From Myxococcales bacterium (lineage in GTDB: Bacteria > Myxococcota_A > Polyangia > Polyangiales > JADJMO01), in NCBI GenBank assembly GCA_021783935.1, contig JAJXTK010000367.1:1-6636 (forward strand): 6,636 bases of DNA, read 5' to 3'. This document shows, piece after piece, positions 1 to 6,038 of this stretch (its first letter is position 1; every line of letters starts with the position of its first letter). A model generated the notes under the pieces. It saw only the letters and a list, made by a program, of their open reading frames with translations. It was not told the origin of the DNA and searched no databases. Made by a program: the position numbers and the translations under genes.

Positions 1-296
1 GCTGTGTAGGTGATGCCGACGGGTGCCGGCCCTCCGAGCCACTCGGCGTACGAGAGCGAGGCGCCGATCTCGAGGTACTTCGACGCCCAGCCGACGCGCC
101 CGCTCGCTCCGAGGCCGGCGGGCACTGAGCTGATGGCCTCGCCGTGTTGGAGGGAACGCGCGCCCGCTTCGATCGTCCCTGCGGCGGTGAGCCGCAGCGG
201 CGTGTCGCTCGCCTCGTCGGCGGCGGAGGCGACGCGCGCGAGGGCGAGCAGGCCGAGGAGGGCGTTGGCGTGGACGAAGAGCGAGCAGAGGCGCAC
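1..296 (-). CDS. Secreted or outer-membrane protein, 5' part only (runs off the left edge)
   Basis: This reading frame starts at a GTG (complement of 294-296) and stays open to the window edge, giving 98 residues. GTG 296 is the only usable start: an in-frame TGA lies seven codons upstream. The N-terminus is a classical Sec signal peptide: an Arg at residue 2, a hydrophobic stretch around residues 12-20 (ALLGLLALA), then VASA-AD, predicting signal peptidase I cleavage near residue 25 or 26. The mature part alternates polar and hydrophobic residues with Gly and aromatics (for example GWASKYLEIGASLSYAEW), as in transmembrane beta strands, so an outer-membrane beta-barrel or periplasmic protein is the best guess. 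I recognise no family. The start is 10 nt after the stop of the demethylating dehydrogenase gene, so the two probably share a transcript. AAGGGG lies about 13 nt upstream, rather far for a ribosome binding site. Confidence 0.7.
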   Translation of the reverse strand, partial: MRLCSLFVHANALLGLLALARVASAADEASDTPLRLTAAGTIEAGARSLQHGEAISSVPAGLGASGRVGWASKYLEIGASLSYAEWLGGPAPVGITYT

Positions 297-306
297 GGCG
301 CAGTCG

Positions 307-2781
307 CTACCCCTTCACGCGGGCGCTGTCGGGATCGTACAGCGGCCGAATCGACGCGATCGCCGGGTACTTCTTCCCCGCGACGTCGACCTCCCAGCGC
401 CCCGCGTCGATCCACGCCTGGGTGAGCGCGACGCGCGGATCGCCGGTGTCGATCATCGCGAGCCCGACCGCGCCGCCGAGGGTGAAGCCGTAGCTCGCCG
501 CGCGCACGTAGCCGACCGGCGCGCCGTCGCGGTGCACCACCTCGGCGTGGAACATCAGCGGCTCGGGGTCCTTCAAGAGCACCTGCACGAGCCTGCGAGA
601 GAGCGGCCCCTTGGCCCTCTTCGCGAGCACCGCCTCCTTGCCGACGAAGCCGCCGGGCTTGTGCAGGTCGACGGCGAAGCCGAGCCCGGCCTCGAGCACC
701 GAGTCGGTGTTGTCGACATCATGACCGTAGTCGCGATACCCCTTCTCCATGCGAAGGCTCGCGAGCGCCTTGAGCCCCGCGTGCCGCAGGCCGAGCGCCG
801 CGCCGGCCCTCACGATGCGGTCGTAGACGTGCACCGCCTGCTCGGTCGGGACGAACAGCTCGTAGCCGAGCTCTCCGAGGTAGGTGATGCGCGTGCACAA
901 AACGCGGGCGAAGCCGACGTCGATCTCCCTCGCCGCCCGGAAGGGGAACGCCGCGTCGGACAGGTCGGCGCTCGAGATCGCCTGCATGAGCGCGCGCGAG
1001 CGCGGCCCCTGCACGTTGAGCTGGGCGTAGGCGGAGGTCACGTCGGCCGCGAAGGCGTGGCCGTCTTCGAAGCGCCGGCGCATGTGCGCCTCGACGTGGC
1101 GGTGCGCCGTGTCGGAGGCGACCACGAGGAAGCGATCGTCGCCGAGCTTGGTGACGGTGAGATCGGCCTCGAGCGTCCCGGCTTCATTCAGCCATTGCGT
1201 GTAGGTGATTCGCTCGGTCTCGCCGTCGACGTGATTGGCAGAGATCCAGTTCAAGAGCCGCCCGGCGTCGCGCCCCTGCACCAGGAATTTCGACATGAAC
1301 GACATGTCCATGACGATGACGCCATTGCGGGTCGCCTCGTGCTCGGCCTGCCAGTAGGAGAACCAGTTCGTCCGCCCGAACGAGAGCCGATCGACCTTCG
1401 GCTCGATCCCGTGCGGCGAATACCAGTCGACCCCCTCCCAGCCGCTCACCTCGCGAAAGTACGCCCCCTCGGCGGCGAGGCGGTCGTGCAGCGGCGAGCG
1501 CTTGGCGTCACGCGCCGACTGCATCGAGTGGGTCGGGTAGTGGCACTTGTAGACCATGCCGAGCGACTCGACGGTGCGCGCGGCGCGGTAGTCGGGGTTG
1601 CTCTGGTAGCGGTGCAATCGATCGATGTGCATGCCGGTCACGTCGAGGTCCGGGCGACCATCGACGATCCAGCGCGCCATCGCGAGCCCCAGGCCGCCGC
1701 CGGTGAGGATGCCGATCGAGTTGAGCCCGGCGGCGACGAAGTAGCGGCGCACCTCCGGCGACTCTCCGAACACGGGTTTCAGGTCGGGCGTGAAGCTCTC
1801 GGGGCCGCAGAAGAACTTCCGAACGCCGGCCTCGAGCGACACCGGCACGCGCCGCATCGCCCGCTCGACGTATGGCCCCATGCGATCCCAGTCGGGGGTG
1901 ATTTCGCCGAAAGAGAAGTCCTCCGGGATGCCGTCGAGCTTCCACGGGGCGCACTGGGGCTCGAAGAGGCCGATCATCAGGCCGCCGACCTCCTCGCGGT
2001 AGTAGCCGTACGACGACGGATCCTCGAGCACGGGGAAGCTGCCGGAGATGCCGGGGATCTTGTCGGTGATGAGGTAGTAGTGCTCTGCCGCCTGCAGCGG
2101 CACGTTCACGCCCGACCTCTCGGCGAGCTGGCGCGCCCACATGCCGGCGCAGTTGACGACGTACTCGGCCTCGATGTCGCCGTGGCCCGTGCGCACCCCC
2201 TTGACGGCCCCGCGCGCCGTCAGCACGTCGGTGACGGCGACCCCTTCGAGGATCGTGACGCCGCGCAGGCGCGCCCCCTTCGCGAGCGCGAGCGTCACGC
2301 CGACCGGATCGGCGCGTCCGTCCTCCTTGACGTAGAAGCCCGCGCGCAGGTCGTCGGTGCGCGCGAGCGGGAAGAGGTCGCGCACCTCGCCGGGCGACAG
2401 CTCGTGCACGTCGACGCCGCAGTGGCGATTGAAGATCGCGACGCGCCGGTACTCCTCGAGGCGGTCGTCGTCGGCCGCGACCTCGATGAAGCCGACCGGC
2501 TTGAACCCGGTCGACAGCCCCGTCTCGTCCTCGAGGCGCGCGTAGAGGTCGCGGGTGTACTTGCGTAGCTCGGTCGAGGTCTCCGAGGTCGAGCCGAACG
2601 TCACGACGAGCCCGGCCGCGTGCCAGGTCGTGCCCGAGGTCAAGCGATCGCGCTCGAGCAGCACGACGTCCTGCCAGCCGAGCTGCGCGAGGTGGTAGGC
2701 GACAGAGCAGCCGATGACCCCGCCGCCGATGACGACGACCCGGGCGCGCGAGGGGATCGAGGCGGCGGTCGGCGCGGACAT
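307..2781 (-). CDS. FAD-dependent dimethylglycine/sarcosine dehydrogenase family protein (DAO + GcvT domains)
   Basis: 824 residues, matching the full length of the dimethylglycine dehydrogenase / sarcosine dehydrogenase / PDP-regulatory-subunit family. Domains in order: FAD-binding DAO domain at about 15-372, with the Rossmann motif GGGVIG (19-24) and an acidic ribose-binding Glu43 (VVLLER); a short central FAO_M-like segment at about 375-430; a GcvT aminomethyltransferase-like folate domain from about 430 (SPLHDRLA) through RMEKGYRDYGHD (677-688) and LEAGLGF; and a GcvT C-terminal barrel at about 728-815. His54 in SGTTWHAAGL is the position where mammalian family members attach FAD covalently, so covalent flavin is likely. 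Expected reaction: oxidative N-demethylation of dimethylglycine or sarcosine, passing formaldehyde to tetrahydrofolate. MDMSFMSKF (491-499) looks slightly more like sarcosine dehydrogenase, but the substrate cannot be fixed from sequence. The ATG start gives 14 residues before the FAD strand. It is divergent from feoA and 10 nt upstream of a secreted-protein gene. Confidence 0.93.
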   Translation of the reverse strand: MSAPTAASIPSRARVVVIGGGVIGCSVAYHLAQLGWQDVVLLERDRLTSGTTWHAAGLVVTFGSTSETSTELRKYTRDLYARLEDETGLSTGFKPVGFIEVAADDDRLEEYRRVAIFNRHCGVDVHELSPGEVRDLFPLARTDDLRAGFYVKEDGRADPVGVTLALAKGARLRGVTILEGVAVTDVLTARGAVKGVRTGHGDIEAEYVVNCAGMWARQLAERSGVNVPLQAAEHYYLITDKIPGISGSFPVLEDPSSYGYYREEVGGLMIGLFEPQCAPWKLDGIPEDFSFGEITPDWDRMGPYVERAMRRVPVSLEAGVRKFFCGPESFTPDLKPVFGESPEVRRYFVAAGLNSIGILTGGGLGLAMARWIVDGRPDLDVTGMHIDRLHRYQSNPDYRAARTVESLGMVYKCHYPTHSMQSARDAKRSPLHDRLAAEGAYFREVSGWEGVDWYSPHGIEPKVDRLSFGRTNWFSYWQAEHEATRNGVIVMDMSFMSKFLVQGRDAGRLLNWISANHVDGETERITYTQWLNEAGTLEADLTVTKLGDDRFLVVASDTAHRHVEAHMRRRFEDGHAFAADVTSAYAQLNVQGPRSRALMQAISSADLSDAAFPFRAAREIDVGFARVLCTRITYLGELGYELFVPTEQAVHVYDRIVRAGAALGLRHAGLKALASLRMEKGYRDYGHDVDNTDSVLEAGLGFAVDLHKPGGFVGKEAVLAKRAKGPLSRRLVQVLLKDPEPLMFHAEVVHRDGAPVGYVRAASYGFTLGGAVGLAMIDTGDPRVALTQAWIDAGRWEVDVAGKKYPAIASIRPLYDPDSARVKG

Positions 2782-2783
2782 GG

Positions 2784-2800
2784 CCCGCTACGATAGCGGG
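2784..2800 (-). promoter_or_regulatory. Hairpin abutting the dehydrogenase start codon
   Basis: A perfect inverted repeat, CCCGCTA (2784-2790) and TAGCGGG (2794-2800), with a 3-nt loop, ends 2 nt before the ATG at 2781. In an mRNA begun upstream it would fold over the only ribosome-binding-like stretch (AGCGGG). On the minus strand it also contains TATCGT (2795-2790), a 4/6 match to a -10 box whose start site would fall about 2 nt before the ATG. No convincing -35 box accompanies it. It could be translational control, part of a promoter, or chance in GC-rich DNA. Confidence 0.35.
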
Positions 2801-2814
2801 GCGCGGGCGGCCCG

Positions 2815-2829
2815 ACGCGAACCTGGTTC
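2815..2829. promoter_or_regulatory. Candidate operator, copy 1: ACGCGAACCTGGTTC
   Basis: First copy of an exact 15-bp direct repeat. Its last 11 bases (2819-2829) are a perfect palindrome, GAACC-T-GGTTC, the shape expected for a homodimeric helix-turn-helix regulator. It lies 38 bp upstream of the dehydrogenase ATG and about 143 bp upstream of feoA, so the dehydrogenase is the likelier target. I do not recognise the regulator, and none is encoded in the window. Confidence 0.55.
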
Positions 2830-2848
2830 GGGCAGACGGACCGGGACC

Positions 2849-2863
2849 ACGCGAACCTGGTTC
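2849..2863. promoter_or_regulatory. Candidate operator, copy 2: ACGCGAACCTGGTTC
   Basis: Second exact copy of the 15-bp repeat, with the palindrome GAACC-T-GGTTC at 2853-2863. The centres of the two palindromes (2824 and 2858) are 34 bp apart, a little over three helical turns. An exact repeat of this length, each copy itself palindromic and both confined to the intergenic gap, is unlikely by chance and suggests tandem binding by one regulator. Confidence 0.55.
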
Positions 2864-2934
2864 AGTCGCCTCTCGCGTTTGCACCTCGAAACGCCCCAGA
2901 ATTCAGCCATTTTCGCGCCCCTTCCGAAAGATCG

Positions 2935-2963
2935 TTGAAGTTGAAAGTCACTTTCAGTAGACT
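2935..2963 (+). promoter_or_regulatory. Candidate feoA promoter (-35 TTGAAG, -10 TAGACT)
   Basis: TTGAAG at 2935-2940 (4/6 to TTGACA) and TAGACT at 2958-2963 (4/6 to TATAAT) are separated by exactly 17 bp, the sigma-70 optimum. An AT-richer patch (2900-2915, around AGAATTCAGCCATTTT) lies just upstream. A start site about 7 nt past the -10 would fall near 2970, only 2 nt before the feoA ATG at 2972, which predicts a leaderless or nearly leaderless mRNA. No Shine-Dalgarno precedes that ATG, consistent with this. It is based on consensus matching alone. Confidence 0.5.
2942..2956. promoter_or_regulatory. Fur-box-like operator TGAAAGT-C-ACTTTCA
   Basis: A perfect 7-1-7 inverted repeat with central C at 2949. 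Fur boxes have the same architecture (TGATAAT-N-ATTATCA); this site matches 5 of 7 positions per half and differs by one base per half from the common variant TGAAAAT-N-ATTTTCA. It sits between the candidate -35 and -10 boxes of feoA, where an Fe(II)-bound Fur dimer would block RNA polymerase. Iron repression of feo operons by Fur is well established in other bacteria. The identification here rests on symmetry, consensus and position. Confidence 0.65.
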
Positions 2964-2971
2964 CCTCGGCG

Positions 2972-3286
2972 ATGGCTGCAGTCCCGTCCACCGTCGCCCT
3001 CGAGTCGAACGCCGCCCCGCTGTCGCGCCCGCGCGCGCACCTCGTCGATGCTAGCCACAGCACGCTCGACTCGTTGGCGGTCGGCGCGCGCGGGCGGGTC
3101 CGCGCGGTCGGCGGCGAGCCGGGCCTTCGTCGTCGGCTCCTCGAGATGGGGATGTGTCGGGGGGTGACCGTCGAAGTGGTGCGCCGCGCGCCGTTCGGGG
3201 ATCCGATCGAGCTGCGCGTTCGCGGTTACGCGCTCTCGCTGCGCGCCGAGCAGGCCGCGCTCGTCGTCGTCTCTGTCGAAGGGTGA
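2972..3286 (+). CDS. feoA: FeoA, ferrous iron transport accessory protein
   Basis: 104 residues. The last 75 or so (about 30-104) form a FeoA SH3-like domain with the family pattern: TLDSLAVGARGRV, then RRRLLEMGMCRGVTVEVV, RRAPFGDPIELRVRG and YALSLR, ending in a short hydrophobic strand. FeoA is a small cytoplasmic protein that works with FeoB in Fe(II) uptake. The first 29 residues are an unusual, probably disordered extension, since most FeoA proteins are about 75-85 residues. No good internal start lies nearer the domain, and ATG 2972 is at the expected distance from the promoter and Fur-like box. No Shine-Dalgarno is visible. It is the first gene of the operon, and its stop is 4 bp before feoB. 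Confidence 0.93.
   Translation: MAAVPSTVALESNAAPLSRPRAHLVDASHSTLDSLAVGARGRVRAVGGEPGLRRRLLEMGMCRGVTVEVVRRAPFGDPIELRVRGYALSLRAEQAALVVVSVEG
3279..3283 (+). promoter_or_regulatory. Ribosome binding site of feoB (AAGGG)
   Basis: AAGGG lies inside the last codons of feoA, 7 nt before the GTG at 3291. It supports the GTG as the feoB start and implies coupling of feoB translation to feoA. Confidence 0.5.
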
Positions 3287-3290
3287 TCCG

Positions 3291-5438
3291 GTGCGCGCGG
3301 CCCCGGGCCGAAAGCACGACGGCGAGGAGGAGCCTGCCCGGGCGCGCCTCGTCGCGGCGCTGGTCGGCAACCCGAACGCCGGCAAGACGACGATCTTCAA
3401 CGCGCTCACGGGGATGCGTCAGAAGGTCGGCAACTACCCCGGCGTCACCGTCGACAAGCGCGTCGGTCAGGTGCGCACCGAGGGGGGCGCGGCCATCGAT
3501 CTGATCGATCTCCCCGGCACCTACAGCCTCGTCACGTTGTCGCTCGACGAGCAGGTGGTGAGCGACGTGCTGCACGGCGCGCTCGCGAAGGAGCGGCGCC
3601 CCGAGGCGCTCATCGCCGTCGTCGACGCGAGCAACCTCGCGCGAAACCTCTTCCTCGTGAGCCAGCTGCTCGACCTACGGCTGCCGATGGTCGTCGCGCT
3701 CAACATGGTCGACGTCGCCGAGGCGCACGGCCGCCCGGTCGACGCGAGCGCGCTCGAGTCCGCGCTCGGCTGCCCCGTCGTCGCCGTCGTCGGGCACAGG
3801 CGCGAGCGTGTCCGCGGCCTCGGCGAGCGGCTCGTCGGCGCGCCGGTGCCGCCGGCGATCGTGCACCCGGTCGCGGAGCCGATGGCCTCGGAGGAGCGTC
3901 GGCTCGCGCGCGCCATCGCGGACGTCGACGGGCTCGACGAGGTGCAGAGCCGCATCGTCGCGCGACGGCTCTTGACCGCGGAGCCAGGGCGCGATCTCGC
4001 GCGCCTCCGCGACGGGCACCGCGCCGAGATCGAGGCCGCGCGCGCGCGGCTCGAGTCCACGGGGCTCGATCCGGCCCAAGAGGACATCGAGGCGCGCTAT
4101 CGCTGGATCGACGAGGTGGTCGCGCGCGCGGTGAGGGAGCCCGAGGCGCACGCGCCTGGGCGCCGCACGACGACCGAGCGGATCGACGCGATCTTGATGC
4201 ACCGCGTGCTCGGCCTGCTGGTGTTCGTCGGGATCATGACGGGGCTCTTCGCTTGCGTCTTCTGGGTCGCCAAGCCGATGCAGGACGGGGTGAAGGACGG
4301 CGCCGCGTGGCTCGGCGCGCAGCTCGCAGCCCGCATGAGCGACGGTCCCATCAAGGCGCTCGTCGTCGACGGCGTCTTCGCCGGGGTCGGCGCGGTGCTC
4401 GTGTTCGTGCCGCAGATCGCGCTCTTGTTCCTGTGCCTCGCGGCGCTCGAGGACAGCGGCTACCTCGCGCGCGCCGCGTTCCTCATGGACAAGCTGCTCT
4501 CGCGCGTGGGGCTCCACGGCAAGAGCTTCATCCCCCTGCTCAGCTCCTTCGCCTGCGCGATCCCGGGCATCCTCGCCGCGCGCACCATCGACGGCCGCCG
4601 CGATCGGCTCGCGACCATCCTCGTCGCGCCCTTCATGAGCTGCAGCGCGCGGCTGCCGGTCTACGCGCTCTTGGTGCCCGCGTGCCTGCCTGGCTCGAGC
4701 GCGCTCACCCAAGCGCTCGTGCTCTTCGGGCTCTACGCGCTCGGCATCCTCGCCGCCGTCGTCACCTCGCTGGTGCTCAAGGGGAGGCTCGCGCGCGGCG
4801 ATCGCAGCGCGTTCATCCTGGAGCTGCCGAGCTACAAGCGGCCGCAGGCGCTCCAGGTGCTCTTCCAGGTGTGGACCAACACGCGCGCCTTCGTCACGCG
4901 CGCCGGCACCACGATCTTCGCGCTCAGCGTCGTGCTCTGGGCGCTGCTCTACTACCCGCGCCTGCCGAGCGAGGAGGCCGCGCGCTTTCACGACGACCGC
5001 GCGCGCAGCGCCGCGCAGATCGAGCACAGCGTCGCGGGGCGCCTCGGGCACGCGCTCGAGCCGGCGGTGCGGCCGCTCGGCTACGACTGGAAGATGGGCG
5101 TCGGTCTGGTCTCGGCCTTCGCCGCGCGCGAGGTCTTCGTCAGCACGCTCGGCATCACCTACAGCGTCGGCGCCGCGAGCGACGACACGCGCGACCTCGC
5201 CAAGGCCATGCGCCAGGAGCGCCGTCCGGACGGCACGCACGTCTGGACGCCGCTGGTCGCCGTGTCGCTGATGATCTGGTTCGTGCTCGCGATGCAGTGC
5301 ATGAGCACGATGGCGGTGGTGCGACGCGAGACCGGCGGCTGGCGCTGGCCGCTCGCGCAGCTGCTCTTCATGAACGGCAGCGCCTACGTCGTCTGCCTGG
5401 CGATCTACCAGATCGGTCGCCGCTGGCTCGGGGGCTGA
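3291..5438 (+). CDS. feoB: FeoB, GTP-gated ferrous iron transporter
   Basis: 715 residues from a GTG start, slightly short for the family (about 700-780). The cytoplasmic G domain has G1 GNPNAGKTT (26-34), switch Thr53 in NYPGVTVDK, G3 DLPG (73-76) and G4 NMVD (138-141). A helical GDI-type spacer follows at about 190-285. The membrane part starts at about 301, with two gate regions: LLSSFACAIPGILAART (416-432) with PFMSCSARLPVYALL (447-461), and SAFAAREVFVSTLGITY (608-624) with QCMSTMAVVRRETGGWRW (669-686), all hallmark FeoB sequences carrying conserved Cys residues. The protein moves Fe(II) across the inner membrane, with GTP hydrolysis controlling it. The expected G5 region (about 163-172, VAVVGHRRER) lacks the usual Ser-Ala, though G5 is weakly conserved in FeoB. 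The 18-residue charged N-terminal extension (MRAAPGRKHDGEEEP...) is not part of the G domain. It is second in the operon, 4 bp after feoA. Confidence 0.97.
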   Translation: MRAAPGRKHDGEEEPARARLVAALVGNPNAGKTTIFNALTGMRQKVGNYPGVTVDKRVGQVRTEGGAAIDLIDLPGTYSLVTLSLDEQVVSDVLHGALAKERRPEALIAVVDASNLARNLFLVSQLLDLRLPMVVALNMVDVAEAHGRPVDASALESALGCPVVAVVGHRRERVRGLGERLVGAPVPPAIVHPVAEPMASEERRLARAIADVDGLDEVQSRIVARRLLTAEPGRDLARLRDGHRAEIEAARARLESTGLDPAQEDIEARYRWIDEVVARAVREPEAHAPGRRTTTERIDAILMHRVLGLLVFVGIMTGLFACVFWVAKPMQDGVKDGAAWLGAQLAARMSDGPIKALVVDGVFAGVGAVLVFVPQIALLFLCLAALEDSGYLARAAFLMDKLLSRVGLHGKSFIPLLSSFACAIPGILAARTIDGRRDRLATILVAPFMSCSARLPVYALLVPACLPGSSALTQALVLFGLYALGILAAVVTSLVLKGRLARGDRSAFILELPSYKRPQALQVLFQVWTNTRAFVTRAGTTIFALSVVLWALLYYPRLPSEEAARFHDDRARSAAQIEHSVAGRLGHALEPAVRPLGYDWKMGVGLVSAFAAREVFVSTLGITYSVGAASDDTRDLAKAMRQERRPDGTHVWTPLVAVSLMIWFVLAMQCMSTMAVVRRETGGWRWPLAQLLFMNGSAYVVCLAIYQIGRRWLGG

Positions 5439-5439
5439 C

Positions 5440-5673
5440 GTGGCCGGCTGGTGGCAGCACGCAATCGTCCTCGCGACCGCGATCGCCTGCGCGGCGGTCC
5501 TGCTCGTGCGGCGCGTGCGCGCCTTTCGCGGCGAGGGCACCCTCTGCGACGGCTGCGCGCACCAGCGCGATCCCTTGCCGGCACCCGCCAAGCCGATCCC
5601 CGTCAGCGCGCTGCTGCGGCGCAGGGATCGCGCGTCTAGCAGGCCGTTGAGAAACGGCCTGCGGAAACTGTGA
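5440..5673 (+). CDS. Small FeoB-associated CxxC membrane protein
   Basis: 77 residues from a GTG one base after the feoB stop, so almost certainly co-translated with feoB. Residues about 5-23 form one transmembrane helix (HAIVLATAIACAAVLLV), followed by basic residues RRVR that place the C-terminus in the cytoplasm, and a CDGC motif at 36-39. This matches the layout of small FeoB-associated Cys-rich proteins found after feoB in many bacteria, which are thought to help iron handling; here there are only two Cys in the soluble part. No FeoC winged-helix gene is present. The last 11 residues (67-77) and the TGA stop are encoded by the palindromic element starting at about 5638, so the natural C-terminus may have been replaced. 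The family assignment rests on position, size and the CxxC, not on a clear sequence match. Confidence 0.75.
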   Translation: MAGWWQHAIVLATAIACAAVLLVRRVRAFRGEGTLCDGCAHQRDPLPAPAKPIPVSALLRRRDRASSRPLRNGLRKL

Positions 5674-5686
5674 CCGTCAGCAGGCA
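5633..5686. repeat. Palindromic element between convergent genes (hairpin, possible terminator or small mobile remnant)
   Basis: GCAGGCCGTT (5639-5648) and AACGGCCTGC (5653-5662) form a perfect 10-bp stem around GAGA, which in plus-strand RNA is a GNRA tetraloop. AGCAGGC occurs at 5638-5644 and again at 5679-5685, the copies sitting in similar contexts (CGTCT-AGCAGGC and CGTC-AGCAGGC). The repeats therefore bracket the hairpin like the ends or target duplication of a small inserted element. No T tract follows on either strand, so it is not a textbook Rho-independent terminator, though it could stabilise or end the feo mRNA. GCAGGC-plus-GTTGA ends resemble those of some insertion sequences, but I cannot assign a family. 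Confidence 0.6.
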
Positions 5687-6038
5687 GTGTCGCCGTCGCC
5701 GCCTCGAGCGACTTCGCCTTCGCGCGCTCGGAGGCGAGCTCCGAGGCGAGGGCCTCCCCCTTCGCGATCGCCTCGTCGCGCGCGCGCTGCGACAGGGCAC
5801 GCTCGATGGCCGCCTGCGCCGACGCCTCGGACGCGCGATCGAGCGCTGCGTCGCGAGCGAGCAGCTCTTGCTGCAGGGCGGCGCACGTCTGCCGGTGGCG
5901 CGCGAGCTCCAACTCGAGCTGCTCGATCACCACCTCCGGCGACGCCACCTGCGCCTCCACGGTCGGCCCCTCGTCGCGCGCCTCGCCGCCGCCGAAGACG
6001 CGGCTGAGCCAGCCGGCGCGACGCTCCTCGTTGCTCAC
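5677..6038 (-). CDS. Coiled-coil protein of unknown function, 3' end disrupted
   Basis: It starts at GTG 6038, overlapping the stop of the upstream gene by four bases (GTGA), with a strong GGAGG a few bases upstream. The first 117 or so codons look genuinely coding. A short N-terminus (MSNEERRAGWLSRVFGGGEA) is followed from about residue 34 to 115 by an Ala/Glu/Leu/Arg-rich helical stretch with heptad-like spacing (VVIEQLELELARHRQ, LQQELLARDAALDRA, LASELASERAKAKSL), predicting a coiled coil. I recognise no family. At residue 118 the frame enters the palindromic element and then stays open, antisense to the feo genes, down to 3675. That 660-residue continuation is not credible, so the true C-terminus was probably lost or shifted when the element arrived. 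A stop in another frame (5677-5679) is used here as the practical end. It probably works with the upstream gene. Confidence 0.5.

Noticed and set aside
10..2568. Long plus-strand open frame of about 850 codons opposite the dehydrogenase gene
   Set aside because: Its composition is Arg/Ala/Val/His/Asp-rich with no domain, while the opposite strand encodes a complete, clearly recognised enzyme. Long antisense frames are expected in DNA this GC-rich.
2788..3063. Minus-strand 91-codon frame across the control region
   Set aside because: It covers the operators and the feoA start with no start signal or protein-like composition; a chance open frame.
4253..5650. Plus-strand 465-codon frame inside feoB
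   Set aside because: Arg/Ala-rich shadow of feoB in another frame, with no family pattern.
5639..5662. Classical Rho-independent terminator at the end of the feo operon
   Set aside because: The stem and loop are strong, but neither strand has a T run after the hairpin, so it is listed as a palindromic element instead.
3675..5676. Continuation of the minus-strand coiled-coil frame antisense to the CxxC gene and feoB
   Set aside because: After residue 117 the translation becomes low-complexity Arg/Ala/Glu/His/Asp opposite conserved FeoB motifs. It lacks stops only because of base composition and is not part of the gene.
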